A stretch of 64,000 bases of DNA from Primula veris (taxonomy: Eukaryota; Streptophyta; Magnoliopsida; Ericales; Primulaceae), in the NCBI GenBank assembly GCA_963682055.1, contig OY821745.1, positions 28,393,342 to 28,457,341 on the forward strand. Direction: 5' to 3'. Below are positions 10,740 through 21,525 of this stretch, one piece after another. Both the position numbers and the translations under genes were made by a program. The notes below the pieces were generated by a model. That model saw only the letters and a list, made by a program, of their open reading frames with translations. It did no database searches and had not been told where the DNA came from. Numbering within the stretch: the stretch's first letter is position 1; each line of letters begins with the position of its first letter.

Positions 10740-12530
10740 ATTATCCATACACAATACATTGTTTATACATGTTCTTTAATACAGGCATACACAATGCACA
10801 GTTTATACATGCTATTAAATATAGACATACGCAATATAGTGTTTATACATGCTCTTTAATACAGTCATACACAATAAATTGTTATATACGCTCTTTTATA
10901 AATGCATACGCAGTACATTGTGTATCTATTGAGACTGCTTTTTTTTTTGTGTTTCGGTTATTATCCATACAAAAAAAAAAAATTATTGTGTTTTTTATAC
11001 AGGTTCTTTAATACAGGCATACACAATACATTTTTTATACATGTTCTTTAATACATGCATACACAATACACAGTTTATACATGCTATTAAATATATACAT
11101 ACGCAATATAGTGTTTATACATGCTCTTTAATACAGGCATACACAATATATTGATATATATGCTCTTTTATAAATCCATATGCAGTACATTGTGTATCCA
11201 TTGAAACTGCCTTTTTTTTATGTTTTGTTTATTATCCATACACAAAAAAGATGTATTGTGTTTTTTATACATGTTTTTTAATACATGCATACACAATACA
11301 TTTTTTATACATGTTTTTTAATACATGCATACACAATACATATTTTATACATGTTCTTTTAATACATGCATATACAATGCATTTTTTATACATGTTTTTT
11401 AATACAGGCATACACAATGCATCTTTTATACATGTTCTTTAATACAGGCATACAAAATACATCTTTTATATATATTCTTTAATACATGCATACACAATAT
11501 ATCTTTTATACATGTTTTTTTAATACAGGCATACACAATACATGTTTTATCCATTTACACTTTTTGTGTGTTTTGTTTATGTTGTTTTGTAGTGCAATGA
11601 GCAGTATTTTGATGATGTGCAATGTAGATGTTGTCACAGTTGGTTGTTCTAAGATCGTTATAATTGCAATTCAGATCGATATAAGTTTTGAAAATTTGGT
11701 GGCTAAAATTTGTGATATTTGGTCGCATTTCGATAAAAGTGATGTGTTGTTGACATATTCTGTTCATCGATACGAAAAATACCGATTAAATTGTCAATAT
11801 AGTGTTTATACATGCTCTTTAATATAGGCATACACAATACACAATTTATACATGTTTTTTTAATACGGACATACATAAAACATTATTTATACATGCTCTT
11901 TAATACAGACATACATAATACATAGTTTATACATGTTTTTTAATACGAGCATTTATAATACACTATTTATACATGCTCTTTAATACAGATATACACAATA
12001 CATATTTTATACATACTCTTTAATACAAGTATACACAATACACGGTTTATACATTTTTTTTAATACGGGCATACACAATACATTATATATACATGCTCTT
12101 TAATACAAACATACACAGTACACAATTTATACATGTTTTTTAATACAGGCATACACAATACACTATTTATACATGCTCTTTAATACAGACATACACAATA
12201 CATATTTTATACATGCTTTTTAATACAGACATACACAATACATTGTTTATACACATTCTTTAATACAGTCATACACAATACATTCTGTATCTATTGACAC
12301 TGTCCATTTTTTGTGTTTTTCTTATTATTCATACACAATACACTTTTTATACATGCTCTTTAATACAGGTATAAACAATACATACTTTATACATGTTTTT
12401 TAATACGGACATACACAATACATTATTTATACATGTTATTTAATACATGCATACACAACACATAATTTATACATGTTTTTTAATACGGAAATACACAATA
12501 CAGGCATACACAATACATTGTTATACATTG
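10740..12530. repeat. Tandem array, about 40-bp period (TTTATACATGCTCTTTAATA)
   Basis: Units of 39-41 bp have the form TTTATACATGCTCTTTAATA followed by CAGGCATACACAATACAT. For example TAATACAGAC starts at 12181 and again at 12221. Roughly 35 units are present. A less repetitive island at about 11570-11800 interrupts them, and a larger module of about 270 bp is visible in 10730-11240, where TTATTATCCATAC recurs. Reading frames across it are repeat translations. Confidence 0.85.
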
Positions 12531-12589
12531 CACATAAAAAGTGATGATTTCATATTGCATACACAATGTAATTTTGCAAACAATATGAA

Positions 12590-12840
12590 AAATCACCATT
12601 GTCTATCCAATTTAAAAAGTGCATACGCAATATTAAAAAGTGCATGACCAATAAAAAAGAGCCATACATAATCCAAAAAAATGAATACACATCGAAAAAG
12701 GTGCATACACAATAAAAAAAAATGTATAAACGATCGAGAAAACGGCATACACAATCAAAAAAGTACATACATAATACAAAAAATTAAATACACAATACAA
12801 AAGAATGCATAAAAAAAAATGTATACACAATCGAATTTTC
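12590..12840. repeat. Degenerate GTGCATACACAATAAAAAA array
   Basis: Units of about 20-25 bp such as AAAAAGTGCATACGCAATAT and AAGGTGCATACACAATAAAA. They resemble the array at 420-1560 and link the 40-bp array to the T-rich array. Confidence 0.6.
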
Positions 12841-14060
12841 CGTCCTTTTCGAGCTTTTTTCATTTTTTTTTTTATTTTGGATTTTTATTGGTTTTTTTAC
12901 CATTTTTTTGGGTTTTTTCGGGTTACCGACTTTTTTAAAAATTTTTTGAGCATATTTTGATTTTTTTTGGATTCTCGAATTTTTCGAACTTTTTTTATTT
13001 TATTTTTTTTGTAATTTTGTAATTTTCTTTTTTTTTTTGTTTTTTACCATTTTTTTCGGTTTCTCGACTTTTTTGAACTTTATTTTTACATATTTTTGTG
13101 ATTTTGAATTTTTCTTGGTTCTTTTTTTGCCACTTTTTTGGAGTTTTTTTGGGTTTTCAACTTTTTAAAGGTTTTTTCAGCACTTTTTTGGTTTTTTCGG
13201 GTTCTCGACTTTTGTGAATTTTTTCCATTCTTTTTGTGATATTGGATTTTTCTTTGTTTTTTTACTTTTTTTAACCATTTTTTAGGCTTTTTTGGGTTCC
13301 CGACTTTTTAAAAGGTTTTTCCATCCTTTTTTGGGTTTTTTTTGAGTTCTCGGCTTTTTTGAACTTTTTTCATTTTTTTGTGATTTTGAATTTTTCTTGG
13401 TTTTTTTTTTTTACCACTTTTTTGTGTTTTTTCGGGTTACCGACTTTTTAAAAAGTTTTTCATCATATTTTGGGTTTTTTTGAATTCTCGACTTTTTTGA
13501 ACTTTTTTCATTTTTTTTTAATTTTGTAATTTTCTTGTTTTTTTTTGTTTTTTATCATATTTTTGGGCTTTTTTTGAGTTCTCGACTTTTTTGAACTTTA
13601 TTTTTATATATTTTTGTGATTTTGTATTTTTCTTGGTTTTTTTTTTGTTTGCCACTTTTTTGAAGTTTTTTCGGGTTCCTGACTTTTTAAAGGTTTTTTC
13701 GGCACTTTTTTGGTTTTTTCTGGTTCTCGGCTTTTGTGAACTTTTTTTCATTCTTTTTGTGATTTTGGATTTTTCTTTGTTTTTTTTACTTTTTTTAACC
13801 ATTTTTTGGACTTTTTCGGGTTCCTGACTTTTTAAAAGGTTTTTCCAGCCTTTTTTGTATTTTTTCGGATTCTCGACTTTTTTTCATTTTTTGGATTTTT
13901 ATTGGTTTTTTTATTTTTTACCATTTTTTTGGATTTTTTTTGGATTCCCGACTTTTTTAAATGCTTTTTCAGCATTTTTTGGGTTTGTTGGGGTTCTCGA
14001 CTTTTTTGAACTTTTTTTATTTTTTGTTGTAATTTTATTTTTTTCGGTTTAGAAGTCATT
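12840..14060. repeat. T-rich higher-order repeat, about 515-bp period
   Basis: T-runs are punctuated by phrases such as GGGTTACCGACTTTTT, TTCTCGACTTTTTTGAACTT and TTTTTGTGATTTTG. The phrase GGTTACCGACTTTTT and its variants recur near 12920, 13433 and 13940, and another set near 13150 and 13674, giving a period of about 507-524 bp. Shorter submodules of about 120-240 bp are nested inside. Lys-rich minus-strand and Phe-rich plus-strand frames are artefacts. Confidence 0.7.
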
Positions 14061-14260
14061 TTAACATTAAATAAGGTGGTATTTTGTGGGAAAAAAATGA
14101 TGATTTAGAAAGAGCTCTCACGAAGAGAGAGAGAGAGAGAGGAGAAAGAGAGATTTTTTGCTAGGTGAGGAGAAATTATTATTTTTTCCTATTTGGGTCA
14201 ATTGTATGTTCTGAAAATAATTTGTTTGACTTGTATGTTTTGGTAATATTTTCTACAAAT

Positions 14261-14314
14261 AATTATGGAGGTACCACTTTTGAAATTATATTACTCTAAG
14301 GTACCTCCATAATT
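14261..14314. repeat. 15-bp perfect inverted repeat (hairpin)
   Basis: The arm AATTATGGAGGTACC (14261-14275) is matched in reverse complement by GGTACCTCCATAATT (14300-14314) with a 24-base loop. It lies at the junction between the two low-complexity elements and overlaps the left end of the second. Confidence 0.8.
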
Positions 14315-16402
14315 TTATATTTCCTATATGTACCACTTTTTAATTATTTACTTTATTTACCAAAACGCCATACACATATTTCATAAAAAATAAAAAAAAA
14401 ACACATAAAATTATATAAAATGCAAAAAATCTCAAAATAAATGAAAAAAAATCACAAAAAATTGTAAAAATTAAAAAAAAAATCACAAAAAATAAAAAAA
14501 AATCAAAATTATAAAAAATGAAAAAATCACAAAAAATCACAAAATTTTTAAAAAAATAAAAAAATTATAAAAAATGAAAAAATATTATAAAATATTATAA
14601 AAAAAATCACATAAAATTATAAAAAATCACAAAATTCACAAAATATTATAAAAAAATAAAAAAATCACAAAATTTTAAAAGAATTACAAAAAAATAAATA
14701 AATATTATCAAAAATGAAAAGAATGAAAAAAATCACAAAATATTATAAAAAATAAAAAAAAATCATATAAAATTATAAAAAATAAAAAAAATCACAAAAT
14801 ATAAAAAAAATCACAAAAATCACAAAATTATAAAATTATAAAAAAAATGAAAAAAATCACAAAAAAATCACTTTTATTGAACTTTATGCACTTTCGACTG
14901 TACTAGATGCACTTTCGACTGAACCAGATGCACTTTTAGCTGAACTATATGCACTTTCACCTGAACCAGATGCACTTTTAGTTGAACCAGATGCAGGTTT
15001 TACAGAACGATATGCACTTTTATTGAACTAGATGCACTTTTGTCTGAACCATATGCACTTTCAGCTGAACCAGATACACTTTTAGCTGAACCATATGCAC
15101 TTTCAGCTGAACCACATGCACTTTTAGTTGAACCAGATGCAGGTTTTACAGAACGATATACACTTTTAGCTGAACCAAATGCACTTTTAGCTGAACCATA
15201 TGCACTTTCAGTTGTACCAGATGCACTTTTAGTTGAATCAGATGCATTTTTAACAGAACTATGTGTACTTTCGACTGTACTATATTCATTTTCGACTACA
15301 CTATATGCACTTTTGACTTAACTATATGTACTTTTTACTAAATTAGATGCACTTTAAACTGAACCATATGTACTTTCAGCTGAACCAGATGCACTTTTAG
15401 CTGAACTATATGCATACTCACTTTTATTGAACTATATTTACTTTCGACTGAATTGTATGCACTTTCAACGGAACTAGATGTACTTTCAGCTGAATTGAAT
15501 GCAATTTCGACTCAATTTTATGCATTTTTGACTAACTATATACACTTTCGACTGAACTATATGCACTTTTATTGAACTATATACGCTTTTGACTGAATTA
15601 TATGTATTTTTGACTAAACTAGATACACTTTCAGCTCATTTAGATTAAAAAAATGCACATTTATCATGGAAAAACCATTTTTTTTATAAAAAAAATCACT
15701 TTTCGGTATAAAAAGTGTTATATTGACAAAAAAAATTATATACTTTTTGTAATTTTTTAAAAAGTTTATGATTTTTTCATTTTTTTATAATTCTTTTTTA
15801 TTTTTGTGATTTTTGTGATTTTTTGTGATTTTTGTGATTTTTTTATAATGTTTTGTGATTTTTTGTGATTTTTGTGATTTTTTTTAATATAATTTTTCGT
15901 TTTTTTGATTTTATAATTTTTTTTTTATTTTTTGTGAATTTTTATAAGTTTTTGTCATTTTTTATATTTTTTTTTGATTTTGCGATATAAAAAGTGTTAT
16001 ATTGACAAAAAAAAATTATATATTTTTTTTTGTAATTTTTTAAAAAGTTTGTGATTTTTTTCATTTTTTATGATTTTTTGTAATTTTTTAAATTTTTTAT
16101 AATATTTATAATTTTTTTTGTGATTTTTGTATTTTTTTTAATAATTTTTTGTGATTTTTTTTATAATTTTTTGTTATTTTTGTTATTTTTTATATTTTTT
16201 GTGATTTTTGTGATTTTTTCATTTTTTTGTGTTTTTTTTTATTTTGTGGTAATTTAAAACTATTTTTTTGGATTTGTAGAAAGATAAAATATGTATATTA
16301 TATTTTGGTTTGTATGACAATTTAGTAAATAAAGTAAATAATTAAAAAGTGTTACCTATGAGGAATACGAAATTATCAAGATACATAGGAGAAATATAAT
16401 TT
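14283..16402. mobile_element. Non-autonomous TIR element filled with low-complexity DNA
   Basis: About 90 bp at the left (14283-14372) matches the reverse complement of 16313-16402 at roughly 80% by eye, including the exact stretch CACTTTTTAATTATTTACTT. The interior is symmetric in style: an A-rich left arm of AAAATCACAAAAA units (14380-14870), a 21-bp minisatellite (14880-15640), and a T-rich right arm of TTTTTGTGATTTTT units (15650-16260). There is no transposase. The long terminal inverted repeats suggest the MULE superfamily. The target duplication could not be fixed because the outer boundary is blurred. Confidence 0.65.
14880..15640. repeat. 21-bp minisatellite (ATGCACTTTTAGCTGAACCA)
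   Basis: Clean consecutive 21-bp units run through 15040-15240, of the form TATGCACTTTCAGCTGAACCA alternating with GATGCACTTTTAGCTGAACCA. Degenerate units extend on both sides to about 14880 and 15640. Because 21 is a multiple of 3, one frame (15040-15321) is open and gives a 7-residue repeat (AEPYALS). I regard this as by-product, not a gene. The reverse complement of the unit (GTGCATATAGTTCAGTCGAA) occurs at about 19620-19840 and 42760-42980. Confidence 0.85.
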
Positions 16403-16515
16403 GCTATGAGTTACTTATAAGGAATTACTCATATTTTATAACACATTGTATATTTTGGGCATTGACCCAATATATAAGTCTCCTTCCTTTCCTGGTCTCT
16501 CTCTCTAAGCTCGCC

Positions 16516-17622
16516 ATGAGAATCCGACAATATGCTAAGCAAGCCGGAATTGCAATCTCTAACATTAACCCCGATGACCCATTTAAGCTCAGTTGCCGGC
16601 TCAACGAAAACCCATGGGACATCATTAAGGTAAATTTATAATTATATATAATTATGTATCTATGCAAACATACATATGTATCTATACACTTGATTAGACT
16701 CTTTCTTCTCTCCATCTCTGTTGGGAGATATATCCTAGGGTTTATCCGTAAACTGGTTATTAGGGTTTGGTGAATAGCCATAGATTAAACGAAATGTGTC
16801 ATTTGTTAGATGTTTTATACTCTATTATGCATGTATCTATTCTCGGTTCTGCTGTATTTGGTAATTTATACATAGTTTTGTTCGTTTTCGATATAAATGT
16901 AGATCGACGGATATTATAGATTTAATCCAGACGGGAGCTCCGGGAATCCTATCGGGGGCGTCCATAGGTAATATTCTGGTCTTTTTTGCTATTTAATTGG
17001 TTTTTGTTATTATGTTTCGAGGTTGTTTGATTTAGGGTTTGAGTGGCGATTAGGGTTTTGGATTATTCGATGCGTTTTCTTTTTTTATGGTACATGTTGA
17101 GCATTGGATTAGGTGGATTTAGAAATTAAGTTAGATTAGATGAGATTAGATACATTAGATTTTGTTGGATTTGGTTATTGTAGCGTTGATTCGATGAAAA
17201 TCGATAATACAATTGAATACATTGATTTGTTGTCGAATGATGACGTGTATGATGCGTCTTTATGTGGGATGACGAACGGGAAGACGTGAAAGTGTATGCA
17301 CGAGGCAGTTGAGGGACGGGTTGTATGCGTGTACCACGTCGGCCAATCAGTCATGACTAACTGTACGAAGAAGAGGGTTACTCAGAAAGTGTCCCCTTCT
17401 CCGGACTCAATGTACTATTTTTACTCTGATTTTGGTCCGGGTGGACTAAGTAACGTGGGGCTAAGTTTACGAAAGACTGATCTAAACCTATAGATATGGA
17501 GGTCGAGGGGGAGAAACGATATGTCAATGATTTTGATAGCGATGAGGACGGGAACGGAGAGACTGTGAGGGGGAAGAGAGCTCGAAAGCCGATAAATGCT
17601 AGGTCACTTAAGTCCCTAATGT
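16516..17622 (+). pseudogene. WRC-domain protein gene, disabled (block A)
   Basis: Three exons join cleanly at GT-AG sites. Exon 1 is 16516-16629 (start MRIRQYAKQAGIAI, then LNENPWDII). Exon 2 is 16903-16967. Exon 3 starts at 17184, with phases matching (AG|C). Exon 3 contains the WRC signature C-x9-C-x10-C-x2-H: Cys at 17263, then CMHEAVEGRVVC, then VYH. WRC is a zinc-binding, DNA- or protein-binding motif of plant nuclear proteins, also found in growth-regulating factors. The position of the usual Trp just before the second Cys is TGA (17287-17289), so the signature Trp is a stop. A second stop (17491) and a shift to another frame precede a typical basic tail ending RARKPINARSLKSLM near 17622. 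The gene has therefore decayed in at least two places. Family assignment rests on the cysteine/histidine spacing and tail; no function is inferred. Confidence 0.7.
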
Positions 17623-19289
17623 AGGTAGATTTGTGTTTTATTGTGTTATTTGGTTCATTTTGAGACTTGTAGTTTTAAGTTGTTTTTCTTAAGTTAAATT
17701 AGGTATTGAAGTTGCAAGTTTATCGGGGTGAGACCGGTGAGAATTGTTGTATGTATCTCCCTTTGTGTAATTTACATAAAACAAGATATTTAGGTATATG
17801 TCATGTGGGACCTCGTTTGTGTTGGTGTGCTAAAAGTTTTTTATCTAAGTTAAATGAAGGATAGATTTGTAACTTTTTTGAATATTTTTTTGTTTTTTAT
17901 TTGATGCTTATGACATGTGATAGCCCCGTCATTGCTGCAATATACTTGAATTAAAGATTTAACTACAAAAAATTTAGTTGGGCAGGTTAAAAAAAATTAT
18001 TCTAAATCCATACAAAAAATTTGATATTAAAGGTTTTCAAATTGCTTTTAGTACTATTTGGTTATCCATATGTTTTTCTTCCTGCAGATGTGCTGGAATA
18101 GTACTGTAATTAATATGTGGTATATTACTAATTAGAGTAGAAATTCTATTTTTTCTTACAAATGTATTCATTTTATTACGTAAATAGATCCGCAATTAAA
18201 AAACTAGTTTTCATACTACTAGATATGGAAATGAAAATCCAAAAGATGGTTACTTTAAAAAACTTTTTTATGATCAATTGTATATCATGCATTAAAAATA
18301 AAAATAAATATCAAGGATCATAACTCATCACAATTCTTCCCGAAATTCTGTTTAGGATGGTAAGGTTTAGGAGGGTTTTTTTTTTTCTGGAAACTACACG
18401 CTTTTATCATTTTCAGGAAACATTTTTGAAAATTTTTGGGAACCTTAAGCAAAAACTTACCAAGTCTTATATAATATCTTTTAGAAATTCTATTAATATG
18501 AAACAAAACTTTTTATAAAACCTTTAATAGCCTTGTAAGATACTTTCTTTTTGTAAACAAGTAAAAAGAACACGTTAAAAATTTCATAAAATTAAGAATA
18601 AGTTAGGATATATTTTGAAGTTGTAAGAATAAGTTTTTGTTAACACTGTTAATTGTGGTACTTTGTATATTTGTGGAGTTTCATTGACATTTTCAAATAT
18701 TTTACTTTAGATTTTAAAATATACCGGCGTTTCTCATTAACTTTTAACTTATATTTTCAATTTCGATATCCCGTTTTATTTCACGCTTCCATTTGCCGAG
18801 TTGAAAACTATATTATAGAGAATACATCAATCGGTACTGTTAAAAGTGCTTTTGAAGTACTCATTGACCATCAAACTCGATTGGAAATTCATATTGAAAA
18901 ACAAGTTGCATTTCTTAGCATTAGGCATTAAATTTAAGTTAATCATTACAACAACTCTAAAAATACTACTCCGTCTAATCAAGATATGAGTTTTTAACAG
19001 ATTAGTACCATATACTATCACCGAATTTTGGTTTAGTATACCATACTTTTTAAAAAAATTCCTCTTTAATGCACTATACTTATGAAATCTTTTTAATTAG
19101 TATGCAATCGTTATTCAGTTGACAGATGTGGTCACGTGTTGGTCACATGTTATTTTGCTAGGTAGAATGAAGGTTAAAAAAGGATTTTTAAATGGCTAAT
19201 TCACTAGTATAAATTACTCAAAACAACTTATATTTCCACAAGTTCTCATTACTTATATGCATCACTTTTTAATTGTCCGTGCCCAACCA
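17623..19289. other. AT-rich spacer between blocks A and B
   Basis: I see no gene, repeat array or element end here. Short frames at 18318, 18653 and 18827 have no recognisable domain and overlap each other on opposite strands. Near 19030-19110 there are TATACCATACTTTTT-like phrases that recall the ends of the low-complexity elements, but no boundary can be drawn. Confidence 0.5.
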
Positions 19290-20230
19290 AAAACACAATA
19301 TGTAGATACTTTCTTTCTCTATAAATCACAAAAAAATACAATAAAATCATAATAATAAATTGAAAACATAAAAAAAAAAATGCAATTTTTGAAAAAGAAA
19401 TATTTTTTTCACAAAAAAAAATAGCTTTTGTCACAGAAAATAGTTTTTTCCAGAAAAAAGCATGATTTTCTCACAAAAAACGGGGGTCTTCACTTATAAG
19501 AAGTTACCAAATTTTTACATCAAAAGTGGGGTTTTACATTGAAAAATGGCTTATCTCGTAAAAATGAATTTTTAAATTGCATAAAATTCATTTTAAAAAG
19601 TGCAAAGTATTAGAAAAAATGCATATTATAATTTACTTGAAAGTGCACACAATTTATTCGGAAGTGCATATAGACCAGTAGTTAAAATAGCATATAGTTT
19701 TGTTGTAAGTGCATATAGTTCAGTCGAATGTACACATGGTTCAACCGAAAGTATATATATTAACCACAAAATGATTATTGTTTACCACATAGAGCATATC
19801 GTACAATCAAAAGTGCATATAACTTTGCTGAAAGTGCACATAGTTTTAGCTAGTCCTAGACGAGCTCCACCGAGGTTACTATTTTCTAAGTTTCACAATG
19901 TTGGAGCTGTGGGGTAGTCTAGCCTGAGATGATCCCGTGCTGCAATCATCGAGGACGTAGGAAAATTAATCTCTACCTCCATTGCCATGGAAGAGCCTTT
20001 TAGAGAGATGAACATGGACATACCGTGATGTAGAGGGGGAGAAAAATAGAGACGCATGAGAAGATAAGTTTAGTCAAAAAAATAGATTTATAAGGGTTTA
20101 TATACTCTGAAAAAGTGGTATATTTGGGAAATGCAACTTATACTCTGAAAAAGTGGTATATTCGGGAAAAGTGATACATATTGGGCATTTTTTTCTTGAA
20201 TAAATACATTATTTTTTTTAAGATAGAGCA
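19290..20230. repeat. Low-complexity element, copy in block B
   Basis: Contains an A-rich arm (19320-19600, with AATAGTTTTTTCCAGAAAAA) followed by degenerate units of GTGCATATAGTTCAGTCGAA (19600-19850), which are the reverse complement of the 21-bp minisatellite unit at 15040. It ends with two near-identical pieces carrying ACTCTGAAAAAGTGGTATAT (about 20100-20170). The block-C counterpart is 42360-43330. The AAAAAGTGGTA phrase near the end recalls the TACCACTTTTT phrase in the terminal repeats at 14283-14372. Confidence 0.6.
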
Positions 20231-20734
20231 ATAAATTAGTCAAAATGTTACCTCATTTTTTTTTATAGACAACATAAATTAGGGTAACATTAATTGAGCA
20301 ATAATTCTGTCCAATTGAAGAATGTCGTCCTCTTCCCCTTTGGCAAAATGGAGACTTAGAGAAAATCACTGTGATTATGATAGTATATAGTGATATGTGG
20401 ATTGCTAAAGATAATGTAGACCATGATGGCAATTTCTCAGACTGTGTGGACGATGATGGAGGACAAATAGATAATGAAGGAGATGTTCTGCTTGATATTG
20501 GTATTGATTTAGATTTTGGTAATAAGAAATCTAAACTTGTTTCTATCCATGACCATACATTAAATTATGTTGGTTATGTAGATGTGTTAGTTTTAGATGA
20601 AGGTTATATTGATTCTGATCATTTTAGTGACTTTTGTGAGTCAGATAAATGAAAGTATAACTTCACTTTAAAGACTCGTGTCTTGAGTAAAAAAGATTCG
20701 CATAGAGTAGAGTTCAAATTAGGAATGAGGTTTT

Positions 20735-21525
20735 TGTTGGAAAAAAAACCATGTTTCATGGTGTTTTCCGAATTGGTCACGAGTCCAAAAGTTTGGTCAA
20801 ATTCCATGCTAAAAATCTAAAGTTTAGACTCCGTACTCAAGTGGTTGAGTATCTTGTGTGACAAGCTTCGAAACGGTATATCGCATGACCTATTCGGTGA
20901 ATGTGTGTGAATGGAAATTGGCTCCGAAGTTGGACCATGGAGAGACGAAATCTTGAATTTAGGAGAGGAAGTGGGAAAACAAATGGATGGGGAAGCCACC
21001 CAAATGTTTATCCCACATCAAAGAGAAAATATTATTTTGAATAGTTTATATACATATTCACCACTAGAGAGTGGTAATAATGTGTAGCCTCATAAGTGTG
21101 TGTGTAGACAAGTGCACCACACACGCGCGCGCTCACTCGGTCTCGGTCTCGGGCTCGGGCTCAGGCACGGATCTCGGATCCGGTTCCGGTTCCGGTTCCG
21201 GTTCCAAGAAAGTCTGAAAGTTTTGGATAATAACAAAACAGTCACAAAAATTCTAACAAGTTTGTAACTGATGCAATTAAATGAGAATAATTGCCTCATT
21301 AATTCAGCAATTTCGAATACTGAATTAAGTGACAATTACGTCTGAGATTTCAGCTTAGCCTATAAGTAGGCAGCTCTCTCCCACTCTCTAAACACACTTT
21401 TATATTCTGAAAATACTGCATTATTTTTCCATAGCATTTTAGAAAGAGAGAGAACCACCCACCAACAGCTCGACCTTGACTCGTCACCAGTTTCCGGTGA
21501 GTCATCCGAGACGTTGTACCTTGGG
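20735..21525 (+). repeat. Truncated 5' LTR of the copia element
   Basis: Matches the first part of the 3' LTR (24948-25755) closely, including the CGGTTCCGGTTCC microsatellite and the ACCACCCACCAACAGCTCGA stretch. It stops where the LTR phrase CTTGGG meets CTTGGGGTGCTCC of pol, so the deletion probably formed at this short shared sequence. Confidence 0.85.

Larger units (their letters stand above)
10035..14260. mobile_element. Probable repeat-filled DNA transposon inserted in block A
   Basis: Block B reads straight from the sequence matching about 10035 to that matching about 16470, so the DNA between is extra in A. The left part (10040-10150) contains AATTACCAAAAAGTTATAC and CCAAAACATACAACTAATT. 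The right part (about 14180-14260), read in reverse complement, has TATTACCAAAACATACAAGT and CAGAACATACAATTGACC. This suggests poorly conserved terminal inverted repeats. The interior is 5'-UTR-like DNA (10200-10680), a 40-bp array, a GTGCATACA array and a T-rich higher-order array. No transposase is visible. MULE-like is a guess; exact ends and target duplication were not found. Confidence 0.4.

Noticed and set aside
10740..12530. Regularly spaced repeats that could suggest a CRISPR array
   Set aside because: The whole 40-bp unit repeats with no variable spacers, there are no cas genes, and the DNA is clearly plant nuclear.
13518..14059. Lys-rich and Phe-rich frames on opposite strands
   Set aside because: Products of T-runs in the higher-order repeat; mirror frames on both strands show the cause is composition.
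15040..15321. 93-codon frame with a 7-residue repeat
   Set aside because: A 21-bp minisatellite stays open in one frame by arithmetic; there is no start context, no flanking exon and no conservation of the frame in the copies at 19620 and 42760.
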